Below, piece by piece: positions 44,466-60,248 of a stretch of 64,000 nt of DNA; position 1 is the stretch's first letter, and each line of letters begins with the position of its first letter. Position numbers and translations under genes: made by a program. The stretch lies in NCBI GenBank assembly GCA_001600635.1, contig BCKL01000004.1, positions 892,904 through 956,903 of the forward strand, given 5' to 3'. This DNA comes from Leucosporidium creatinivorum. Its lineage: Eukaryota > Basidiomycota > Microbotryomycetes > Leucosporidiales > Leucosporidiaceae. The notes under the pieces were generated by a model. That model was not told where the DNA came from. It searched no databases and saw only the letters and a list, made by a program, of their open reading frames with translations.

Positions 44466-47359
44466 CTACGACCAGACCTGTGAGGGGAGGCAAAGAGGCA
44501 AAGAGGCAAAGAGAGATGTAGGAGGATAGTATGAGAGATAAAAGTGGTGTCAGCTAGCTCCAAGACATCGAGAGATGAGCTGTTGACCTACGTCGAGGAG
44601 GAGACGGTTGCGGTCCTTCAGCAACTTCAGCTCCTTCACGCCAACGGCGTGATCTCCGTTCTTAGCAGCGCCGAGGATGTTCTCGAGCTCATGCTCAACA
44701 TCACGAGCCATGTGCTTGGCGTCACCGCTGGGAGAAGAGGAAAGCGAGCTCGGTCAGCGAAGACTCGGCGAAGGAGAAGCGCGATGGAACTGACCAGATG
44801 TAAGCGTAACCCTTCTTAGAGACGAGAGCGTTTCCAATGTGAGCCGCCTCCTGCTTGACCAGCTCCTGAACGTAGACCTTCTTCTGTCCCGGCTCCCTGG
44901 ACAGCGCGACGTGCATGCGGAACTTGCCATCGAGCTCCTTGGCGAACTCCTCCCACTCGGCTTTGTAGAGGTAGTCCCAGTCAGAGCGGCGGCAGCCGTA
45001 GAAGAGGTCGATCGTTCCCCAGTCCTTGAGCGCGTCGGGTCCATCCTTCTCCTTGGCCTTGCGAGCCAGAGCGACTCGCTCCTGGACGAAAGCGCGGAAA
45101 GGGGCGACTCCCTGCGACGCGGTCGACGCAGCGAGGTCAGCTCGAGCTCGATAAGAAGGCCAACAGCAAATAAGCTCACAGTACCGGGACCGATCATGAT
45201 GATGGGGATCTTGGGGCTCGTAGGAAGGCGGAAGTTGGACCGCCTGACGTGAATGGGAGCGCAGAAGTGCTCGCCCTTCTTGTACTTCTGGCGAGGTCCC
45301 TCGATGCGGTAGACGGGAGCGCCCTCCTCGCGAAGACCCTTGACGCCCTGCGCCGCAGCCGTCTTGAGGTTGAGGAGGTAGTTGGTGCCGACGCCGTAGA
45401 CGTGGTTCGAGCCGGGCTGAGGCTCGTACTTGAGCACGACAGCGGTGACGTGAATGGAGGTGGGGTGAAGCTTGGGCGAGGAGGAGATGGAGTAGTAGCG
45501 AGGCTGAAGACGGGGGACGCCCGAGATGATGCGGTCGAAGGGGATGCTCCAGGCGGTGTACTTGGTCGAGGAGGGATCCGAGGTGACCGAATCGCCGGCA
45601 GCGAAAGCGAGAACCTCGGAGATCTTGAGGCACTTCTCGCCGACGGTCGAGTGGAAGTACTCCTTGTCGGACCCGAGCTTCTCGAGCATCTGGCGCGCCG
45701 AGTCGGTGGGGGCGAACTTGGCGAAGGAGCCGACGGTTTGACGGGAAGCGTGAGCTGAGATGTCGAGGTAGTGGCGAAGAACGGTGTCGTAGGTAGTAGG
45801 AACGGGGAAGGGGACCTTAGCGAGGGCGGGATCGAGCGACTTGACGTCGATGGGCTGGTCGCGCTTGTCGGTCAAGTTGAGGATGCGGAGGAAGCGCTCC
45901 ACCTCGAGGTCGGGGTTGAGAGGCCACACTCCGACGTGGTCACCCGTCTGGTAGCGAATGCCGGAATCGGCGATGTCGAACTCGGCGAAGATGCAGTTGC
46001 GGTCTCCGTCCTGGAAGAGCTCACGCGACTGGATGAGAGGGGCGGCGTAGGGGTTTTTGGCGTCGTAGACACCGCGAGTGCCGGAGAGAGCGCGCTGGGA
46101 GAGCTCCCCGAGGAAGAGCTTGGTCTCGTCGACGGTGGAGAGTTCCTCGACCTGGAAATCGGCGACGTCTCCTCCAGCTCCCTCCTCCCAGCCGAGCTCC
46201 TTCTGCACCGAATCCCACATGCCGTCCTTCCACGCGAGGTAATCCTCCTCCATGCTCTTGTCGTCGTCTCCCTCTCCACGCTCGCCGACTCGCTTGGCTC
46301 CGAGCTTGGCGAGGCGCTCGTCGATGATGCGGCCAATGGCGCAGAAGTGCTCGTAGGTCGAGTTGCCGACTGTGGGGAGACGAATTAGCTAACTCCAGCG
46401 AGTGGCGAGGTCGATGCAGGAGGGACTTACGCGAGAAGACGACGTAGTGCAAGTTCTCGAGACGGTCGCCTCCGTTGGAGAAGGCGAGGTCGTCCTGACG
46501 AAGGAAGTCCATGAGGGCAACGGCGTTATCGGTCGGCTCTCCCTCTCCGTAGGTTGCCACGCAGAAGACGACGAGCGCGTCCTCGGGAACCTGGTCCAGC
46601 GAGTCGAAGTCGTATCTGTGAGGCAGTCCGAGGTCAGCTTTCGGCTGTAATCATCGAAGATTGTGGCCTGCTCACTCCTCGGGATCACATACGAGCGATG
46701 AGAGTCCATAGCGAGCCTTTGCCTCCTTGGCGATGCGAGTTCCGTAGTCCTCGGCCGTTCCAGTCTGCGAGCCGTAGAAGATGACAATCTTCTTTTTCTG
46801 TAGTCGTAAAACACCGGCAGCACATGCAGAACAGGTCAGCTCTCATTCTTCTTTCGTCCATCGGATCCCGCGGTCCTTGAGCTCGGAACAGCCTTCTCCA
46901 GCCCCGAGCCGTGCTCCGACCGCTGCCCTGCGGCTCCCAGAGAGCACTGCTGTGTTGTAGCATCTTCCAGCTGTACTGTGCTACCCTGCCGACCCGAGAC
47001 CGTGCACGAAATCGCGCTGCCAGAGCCCGAGGGAGTCGCGTGTCTGGCTGGCTCGACGGAAGCCCCAATCTCTTCGTACAGGGTACGAGAGGGAGCGGAA
47101 ATTCGTGCTGAGGTAAATACAGAACCAAGGAACTCACCGCTTGCTGCATAGCAGCCACAAAGTCCCGTCCAGAGTCGCCGAGGTCGCCAGAGCCGGCGGC
47201 CTTCCCCAGGCCGTTAAACGCAGTATCAAGCATATCCCGCTCCTTCAGGGTGCTGTTCTTACCCCCAAAGAAGTACCAAGTGAGCCCCAGGACAAGGGCC
47301 AGGATGGCGAATTGGCTGGCGTGGATGGAGGTCGCCGCTGGCGGTGGTGCTGTCTCCAT
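44466..47359 (-). CDS. NCP1: NADPH-cytochrome P450 reductase
   Basis: ER diflavin reductase that feeds electrons to P450s and sterol enzymes. The N-terminal membrane anchor is SQFAILALVLGLTWYFFGGK. The FMN domain starts KKKIVIFYGSQTGTAEDYGT, then VATYGEGEPTDNAVALMDFL and VGNSTYEHF. FAD-binding: QPRYYSISSSPKLHPTSIHV and GVGTNYLLNLK. NADPH-binding: [40 protein letters not shown], then YAYICGDAKHMARDVEHELE. The last exon (44466-44477) encodes only VWS after a 114-nt intron (44478-44591; CTCACAG acceptor). The terminal Trp matches the conserved penultimate Trp of animal CPR (ending DVWS), which stacks on FAD and controls NADPH use. The intron holds three AGGCAAAG repeats. Confidence 0.95.
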
Positions 47360-47811
47360 GATTGGCGAGCGTTAAAGGCCTGTTAAAGTGCAGAGACGTT
47401 CCTAGGTGCTTTGTAAGCTGTTGTACTTGTCGCCTGACGAGGTGCAGCGAGAAGGGGTCGATGTGGCGGAAGGAGAAAGGGAGCGCGGAGCTGTCCAAGT
47501 TTCGATCGCACTTCGAAATCGCAAGTCGGTTTACCCAGCTTCGGCCGGCCTCACTTTATTCCCCAACATCACTCCAGATTCGGGGTAGCCGCGGAGCACC
47601 AGTATAATGTACGGCAGCCCTCGGCATCGGCATCTGTACCTTCTCGGCTCGCTCTCGTCTCCTCGTCGTGGGTCTGCTAAAGCCGCTCGGCGTCAAGTTT
47701 CCACTCAAGTGGGGATCGCTAACGGAGGAAGCGGAAGATGGAATCCCTATAGACGGTGATAGAAGCTAAAGAGCGAAGGGGGAAGAGAGCTAGAAACAAT
47801 GTCGACCGAGA
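47360..47811. other. Intergenic region CPR-YAK1
   Basis: 452 bases: the reductase promoter plus the YAK1 3' end. No gene recognised. Confidence 0.4.
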
Positions 47812-53527
<5,716 letters not shown>

Positions 53528-53795
53528 CCTCCCTGGCTCTGGCTGGAGCGAGACGAGAGCGAGCTGAGCTGGGCTGACTGCTGGACTAGGCTGTAAGGCG
53601 ATACGAGGGTGAGAGCTGATGTCCTACAGCTGGCGGTGTCGACTGTGCTACAGAGTCGAAGCGACGAGGTAAAGGTGGGAAGTCAACCCACGCCGTCACC
53701 AAACGCGCGCGCGCCTCTCTCCCTCCGACGTCTCCCTGCTCTCGTTCGGCTTGCTGCTCGGCTACAGCTTCTCACCTAGTGACCAAGCTACAGAA

Positions 53796-56700
53796 ATGGC
53801 CTCCTCTTCAGCAGCAGTACTCTGCTCCGCTCAAGTCACCTACAAGAAGCAATCGAGCTACCTCACCTTGCTGCCCGACTCGCTGCTCGTCTCGGCGACC
53901 GCTACAGGCGCGCCATTCTTGACTATACCTACTCATAGGATGATAGGTGAGCTCCTCTTACACCCCTGCTCTCCAACACCTCCCTCTGTACCCAAAGCTG
54001 ACTCGCTCTCACTCCCCACCACACCCAGTCCTCTTCGCCTCCAAGCCCACGGCCCCCAAAGTCGCCCTCAAAATCGCCCTCTCGCCTACCTCCGTCACTC
54101 AAATCACCGAAGAGTCGTACAATTTTCAATTCACTGCAGGAGCGAGTGCCGTGAGCGATAGGGAGCGGTTCAAGAAGGAGTTGGGAGAGATGGTGGCTGC
54201 TAATCGGGCGAAGGGGGAGACGGCTGCTGCTGGTGGGGAGAGTAGTGTGAGTGGAGGAGGAAGGATGCAAGTGGATGGAGAGGAGGACGTCAAGCCGGTG
54301 ATTGGGAAGGATGGAGCAGCAACGCCGAACGCCGATCCCAAAGGCAAGGGCAAAGCCTCGGCTCCGTCCACCTCAACCGCACCTACACCCTCCTCGACTA
54401 CCTCAACCTCCATGCGTCCCTCCCCCTCTACCACCTCCGCCGGCGTAGGCACCACCGTCCCGCAGCAACAAACCGACTACCACCTGCGCAAGCTCATCCT
54501 GCAATCCTCTCCCGCCCTCCTCTCGCTACACCGCTCCTTGGTCCTCACCCACCAACTCACCGAATCCGATTTCTGGTCCACCCGGCAAGATCTCCTCTCT
54601 GCCGCTCGGTCCGCACACGAGCAGATGAGAGGAAAGAAAGGTGGGATGGTCGATCCCAAGCCCGAGACGGATGAGAGAGGGGATGTGACGGTCAAGATTA
54701 CTCCTATGTTGACGAGGGAGATTTTCGAAGAGTACCCCGTCGTCGCGAGGGCTTATGATGAGAATGTGCCCGAGCCGGTTCGTTTGGTCCTTCTTCTCCT
54801 TGCCCTTCCTCCTCCTCTCATCGCCAGACTGAACTCGCTGACGCTCGCCCACTCGCCCCAACAACAGCTCTCCGAAGAAGCCTTCTGGACCCGCTACTTC
54901 CAATCCAAGCTCTTCAACCGCAACCGGACGGCCAACCGAGCCGCCGTGGAAGCCGTCAAGGACGATGCCATTTTTGATCGCTACTTGGGCGAGGAGGATG
55001 ACGGTGGGGTCTCCCTTCTTTCTCGTTCTCCTTCTTCCCCTTCTCTTGACTCCTCTCGCATACCGCTGGCTTGAAGAGGAGGGAGCCGAGCCGAGCACTG
55101 ACACCCCCCCCCTCTTTCTTCACTCCCCTCCTTCCCTCACTCCCCTCGCAACAGAAATCGAACCCAAGAACCTCCAACACCACGAGATCTACCGCCTGTT
55201 GGATCTAGCAGCCACAGAAGAAGACCAACACGAGGTCCGTCCCTTTCTCCTTCCTCCCCTCCATTTCCCTGCCTTCTCCCCCTTGCTCCTACTCACTCGC
55301 GCTCCCCTCCCTCTCTCCTCTCGCCCGCCCTCGTCGCTCACCCCCCTCGCAAACAGGTCACCAACCTCCGCGACGTAACGATGCGACCCGGGCGCGAGAG
55401 GGCCGCCCTTCCGCTCATGAGGAGGTTCAATGAGCATAGTGAGAGGCTGTTGAATCAGAGTCTGTGAGTTTGGTGTTTCTCCTCGTTTCGCTGCGGGGGA
55501 TGGGCGGGGCGGGCTGGCTGGCTGGGCGGGGGTTGAGAAAACGAGGGAGGGAGGAGGGGCGCCGAAGCGGCGAGGAGCGAGGGCAGAGAAGGCGAGGGAG
55601 ACGGCGGATCCATCGGCAGTAGTAGAGGGCTTAATAAGCTCTTTGCTGTTCTCGTATGGTGAGGGCCAAACTCCCTTGCTCGACTCGCGGGAGAGGGTCC
55701 GGCGGAGCGCCATTTCGCTCGGTCGAGAAGTGTGGGGTGGGAGGGAGTAACTTCGGCGGTAGTGATGAGCTCTGGAAGGGCCCCTCGCTACGTCCGTCCG
55801 TCGCCTGCTTCCAATCGCTTGACTCGGGATCGACTCATCTCGCAAGGCGAGATGAGTGCTCGAAGGACTGTGCTCGCTGCGAGCCGGTGACGCAGTGGTC
55901 TGCAGGTGGATGAAGCCCTCGGGGAGGCCTTTCGCTACTTCTGCATTCGTTCCTCGTGTTGGGCTCGCCCACACTCAATCTCGTTAACGCAAAAGGACGC
56001 GACCGACTCGGCGGAGAGAGCTCGGTGGTGGAGGGTCCGGTCGAAGGCAGAGAAGGCATCGGGAGTAGCGGAGAGCTCCTTCAGCTTTCTGATGCTCTCG
56101 TGGGCGCACTTCATACTCTGCACTTCAGCGACGTGGGACACACGCCGGCCGAGGGTCAGTCGGCTGCCGATGTCGCTCACAGGCAGGGCAGCAGGCGCAA
56201 TGAGGGTCGCTGAGAAAGCTACGAAAGTATACCAAGAGCTACGGAGCAGCTCATGGATGCCGCCGTCATGCCAGTTCTTGGAGGCGTCCCTCCCTGCGCG
56301 GCGAGCTGCTGGGCAGCGGAGGGACAGGTTGACCGAGAGCCTCGGGGACGGCGGTGGGCCCAGTAGGGACCTTCGCCGTTCTCGTACTTGGAGGTGCTCA
56401 TGTCCTTCTCCTCTCCTTCCCCTTTCTTTCGTCCTTCCGCGATCCGAGAGCAGTGACCTCCGGTCGAGCTCGGTGTTGTCTTGCGCGGCGAAGAAAGCAG
56501 GTTGATTGAAGGCAGGAATGACGATGTGAAGCTCCTTAGCAAAAGCTTTCCGTCCTCATTGCAGGCCTTCTTGTGGCCCCTCTCTGCCCTCGCTCCGAGT
56601 TTCGTGGGTCCTTCGAGCCCGGCTGCCGAGCGACTCAGCGACGACGCTCTGCACCCCCGATAAAGCGATATCGTGTACTTGGAGCTGAATATAACCTGTT

Positions 56701-57666
56701 CCGCGTGCTACAGGGGAGAAACCGTCGACCGCAGCCGCATCTCCTTCGACCCAGGAAACGCCGGAGTAAGCCCTTCTCCCTTCTTCTTCTCCCCTCCCCG
56801 CTAACCTCCTCCTCACCCTCACACAGGACCGCAACTCGGCCTACTACTCGGACATCCTTCTGGACGACCTGATCGACCGCACCGTCTCTGACCGAGTAGC
56901 ATTGAACCTCGGCGGTAGTGGTGGAGCGACGGCCAGCGGAGCAGAGGGCGGTGAGGGAGGTGGGAAGGGGATGATGAATGAGGTGGAGGCGCAGAAGACG
57001 CTGAAGAGGACGAGGGAGATTATGGAGGACTGGGAGATGGGGCTGGGGGAGGTGAGTACAGCCCCGGCGCTCGAGGGAGGGTTCGGCGAATTGACTCCTC
57101 GGCCGCATCGCAGTTCAACATCGACCCTCAAGACGTCAAGACGAGCATGGGCGACATGATGGCCAGCGTGCGACAGAAGGTCGAGCGTAGCAGCCGCGAG
57201 GGAGCGCACAGTGAGCTCCCCTGCCCTCACCTTCCCCCTCTCCCTCGCTGACCTTGCTCTCGTTTCAAAGACACCATCCCGCGCGCCCTCCTCGCCTCCC
57301 TCACCCAAGTCTGCGCCACCTCTCACGAATTCCTGCGCCTCTTCTGGGGCTCGGTCCTCCCTCCCAAGCCTAACGACCTTTCCGCACTCGCGCTCTCGAC
57401 GCCGAAGGAGAGGGCTGCGAGGGCAGAGAGGTTCAAGGGGAGCTTGGATAATTCGCTGGTCAGGTTGGGGAAGGTCGCGGAGCAGCCGGAGGGGGAGAGG
57501 AGGAGGACGGAGGAGGAACAGAGGAGGGTTGATGCGGTGAGTTGGGCAGGGAGCGAAGGTAGACGAGCGCTGAGCTGATCGTCTGTCTCGTTCGCAGGCT
57601 CTACTACCGACGCGACAGTCCGTTGAGCATGCTATCGCTTACTACAATAGTCGTGTGGGAGTCTAG
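53796..57666 (+). CDS. TFB1: TFIIH core subunit p62/Tfb1
   Basis: TFIIH subunit for RNA polymerase II initiation and nucleotide excision repair. The N-terminal PH-like domain is AQVTYKKQSSYLTLLPDSLL...FLTIPTHRMI followed by VLFASKPTAPKVALKIALSP. Two BSD domains follow: YHLRKLILQSSPALLSLHRS with HQLTESDFWSTRQDLL, and ITPMLTREIFEEYPVVARAY with LSEEAFWTRYFQSKLFNRNR (the FW pairs are diagnostic). Then DVTMRPGRERAALPLMRRFN, NEHSERLLNQSL, and after a 1,250-nt intron, GETVDRSRISFDPGNAGDRN with YYSDILLDDLIDRT. The C-terminus has LRLFWGSVLPPKPNDLSALA. About 9 introns. The next gene is convergent cyclin H, another TFIIH subunit. Confidence 0.9.
55464..56713 (+). other. 1,250-nt intron of TFB1 with an antisense gene candidate
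   Basis: Donor GTGAGT after ...LLNQS-CT, acceptor GTGCTACAG. Splicing restores codon Leu and continues GETVDRSR. It contains the minus-strand candidate at 55935-56401. A second minus-strand stretch (about 55600-55725, MALRRTLSRESSKGVWPSP) looks coding-like but I could not build it into a gene. Confidence 0.7.
55935..56401 (-). CDS. Candidate small nested antisense gene, unknown function
   Basis: Unrecognised protein of about 110 residues. Exon 1 (56371-56401) encodes MSTSKYENGE. Intron 56309-56370 (GTCCCT donor, CTGCCCAG acceptor; donor is weak) joins AARRAGRDASKNWHDGGIHE. Then a hydrophobic segment SSWYTFVAFSATLIAPAALP, probably one membrane span. A typical 63-nt intron follows (GTGAGC donor, CTGACC branch, GTGCAG acceptor); its length keeps the frame even if retained. 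The last part SMKCAHESIRKLKELSATPD to EERMQK is amphipathic with Cys residues. Third-position G/C bias supports coding. It could be a small organelle membrane protein (inference). Alternatively the frame is chance. Confidence 0.45.
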
Positions 57667-57816
57667 TACGGCGCTCAGCTCAACTCGTGCAACCTCGAGC
57701 GCTTCTCTCGATGCTTCTCGCGCTGCCTCGCCTTCGCCTGCGTGCCAAAGCGAGTGCGAGAAAACGAGTGATACAACACGGTTGCTGCTAGTACTATACA
57801 CGCCGAGCGAGCCATC

Positions 57817-59313
57817 TCAATCGAAGACGCTCTCGTCGTCGTTGGCCGGTCTCGCTGCCGCCTTCGCCTTCGACTTGGCCTCCCTCTCAGCTTCTTCCTC
57901 GGCTTTCCGCTTCTTGAATCTGTGGATCGACGACCCGTGTTAGCTTCGAAATCTGACCGAGCGCAGCAGAGCCACCACAACTCACAAAGCACTCTTAGGA
58001 TCCTTCTCGGGATTCCTGGCCCACCGCAGCCTCTTATCCACCTCCGTAACCTTAGCCTTATCCACCGGATTCTCCTTGGCCGTCAAGATGACTTCCCCGA
58101 TCTCGACCAACAGATCCACGACCTTCTCCTTCTCCAACTCTTCCTCCATCTGCGCGCTCAGTCTCTGCTCGGCGTTGTGGGCGGTTTGCCGAGTGGCTTT
58201 GATGCCGAGCCAGCGGTCTACGATGGAAGGGTCGGTGAGTCGGAAGGTGGCGAGCCCGATTTGCGAGGGAGTGTAGATGAGCTCGAGGTCCGTTAGACGG
58301 GAGGTTCGGAGATGCTGCTTGGCGGAGGCGTAGACCGTTTCGAGGGTTTCGAGGGTAGTCTCGGTTGTCTGGTGTGAAAGATAAGATCGTTAGTAAGTGC
58401 TGGAAGGATGGGTGACTGCTTAGAGACTCCACCTGCATGTCCAAGAGCAAGCCCGAAGCGGCGAGATGGGCGTGGTGGACCTTGTACTCGAAGCGGAGGG
58501 ATTGCGAGACGAGGAACTCGAGCGAGAGGATGTCGTCGGGGGTGGTGCGAGTTTTGGAGGAGAACGAGTCGATGGAGATGGGGTGGTTCTCGGTCTTGGT
58601 CGCGAGGAAGACACAAGTGAGCCTGCGAGGACGAACCGAGGAGGGTCAGCGAGCTCGTCCAGCTTCTTCGGAGAACGGGACACTGACATGACATTCTTGG
58701 GGTGGTAGTCCATGCACGTATTGCGAAGGTAGAACCGCTTGAGGTAGGTCATCGCCGTCGCTTGGACCATCTCGCTGAACTTGAAGGCGCCGCAGAGGAG
58801 GGAGATTTGGGTGAGGTAGTAGGTGACGAGCGAGAGTTCATCCTCGACTGTAAGGTATTGGATCTCGGAGGGTGGTGGAGGTGTAGCTGGTTGGGAGGGA
58901 GGCTCGGAGCCGCTGGCGCTGGGTGTCGACGTAGAAGCAGCGGGCGCTACGTGCTGTTGGACCTTTGGTAGAGTGTGAGGGATCAGCTGAAGCTCTGCAG
59001 AGCAGCTCGCCGTCAAGGCTGCTGCCCAACAGCGAGCGTCGAGCGAGACTACGCACCCGCTCCTGCTCGACCATGCCCCTCACTCGCTCTACAGCCTGCT
59101 CGTTGAGGTCCTTCCTAATCTTGGCCAATCCTTGCTTCGAGTAGCGCCAGTTGCTGCAGCGAATTCGTCCGAGGTCAGCGCTGTGAGCCGAGAGCTCGAG
59201 AGAGACGTCGATGCTCACCGGTATTGGGAGGAAGTCGAGTAGAGCGGCTGAGGGGCAGGTGCTGTAGCAGGCGGTGCTACACTAGGCGAAGCTGTACGCT
59301 GCTTGAGCGCCAT
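57817..59313 (-). CDS. CCL1: Cyclin H, TFIIH kinase-module cyclin
   Basis: Cyclin partner of Cdk7/Kin28 in TFIIH and CAK. The N-terminus is SSQYRNWRYSKQGLAKIRKD, then a cyclin H start (NEQAVERVRGMVEQERV). The cyclin box includes LVTYYLTQISLLCGAFKFSE, ATAMTYLKRFYLRNTCMDYH, KNVMLTCVFLATKTENHPIS (diagnostic) and FLVSQSLRFEYKVHHAHLAA. The second box and C-terminal helix follow: TSRLTDLELIYTPSQIGLAT with DRWLGIK. The tail is Lys/Glu-rich, ending NDDESVFD. About 6 short introns. It converges on TFB1 (stops about 150 nt apart) and diverges from DAD1 with only 104 nt between starts. Confidence 0.9.
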
Positions 59314-59417
59314 GGCCGAAGATGAACAAGCAGAAGCAGCGAAGCGGAAGTCCAAGAGACGTTCGAAGCTCTCGCTGCTCGTTGAGCTCCTCCCAACGAC
59401 TCTCATCTCCACCTCTG

Positions 59418-59927
59418 ATGAGCTACAGCGACAAGACCGACTTCGAACGGGAGCGGGATCGTCTCATCGCAGAGATTGCAGAGGTACAGCTTGTTCAGCT
59501 CTCGACGCGTCTCTCCGTCTCCGAGTCGCGTCCCGCTTAGCTAACTCCTTTGCACCTCGATAGAACCTCGCCAAATGCTGCTCGAGCGTCAACCAGCTCA
59601 ACCGCAATATTGAGAATGTCGTCGAGGTCGGCAAGGGCTTTGATTCGGTGCATGATCTGTGGAAACAGTTCGAGACGGTCATGGCGGGCTCTACCGACTC
59701 GGTGAGCGCTTCTGTAGTCTTTCCGTGTGCTCGGAGACGTCCCTCTGGATTTATCTGACCGCCCTCTGCCCTCACAGGAAGCGCCTCGCGACCCTATCCT
59801 TCAGCGCGAGCTGCCCGAGGGAACTGACGAGACGGCCATCCTACCACCAGGAATCGCGCCAGGAGGAGGATCACTACCGATGCTGGGAGCTTCGACTAGT
59901 GGACCGGCGGAAGGAGCCAGAGAGTAG
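59418..59927 (+). CDS. DAD1: DASH complex subunit Dad1
   Basis: Subunit of the outer-kinetochore DASH/Dam1 ring that couples chromosomes to microtubules. Start MSYSDKTDFERERDRLIAEI is the Dad1 signature (FERERDRLI). Exon 2 gives SSVNQLNRNIENVVEVGKGF with DSVHDLWKQF, also diagnostic. A third exon adds a Pro/Gly-rich tail (ELPEGTDETAILPPGIAPGG) of about 50 residues, longer than usual. Two introns. An in-frame ATG at 59322 would add 32 basic residues and nearly touch the CCL1 start, so 59418 is preferred. Confidence 0.88.
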
Positions 59928-60248
59928 GGCTGCAGGGTTTTGCGCCGAGTGTACGAGTGGGGGAGACGGAGCCGAGGCTCTTTTGTAAGGCTGTATCTGT
60001 GCATCAACGGTCCAGGGGGATTGGCGAGCTTGACGAGAGCTGCTGCTTCCAGTGTCGACAGTGCGCCTAGGTTGCTCGCTGAGGCTCGGGGTCGTCTCGC
60101 AAGCAACCCCCGCCGAACTCCGATTCCCGGCTCCCTGCTCAGCAAGAGACCCGACATGCGATGCATAACGGCTTCAATGACACTATAACGATAAACGACG
60201 ACTGCTTGCTGCTGCTCTCTTCCACCCTCCCACTCCTTCAAGCGCACC
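59928..60248. other. Intergenic region DAD1-CDH1 (convergent)
   Basis: 321 bases between two convergent stops. No gene or clear terminator seen. Confidence 0.4.

Noticed and set aside
55189-55974. 261-codon minus-strand frame overlapping TFB1 exons and intron
   Set aside because: Overlaps secure TFB1 exons; only a short central part looks coding-like and no gene model could be built.
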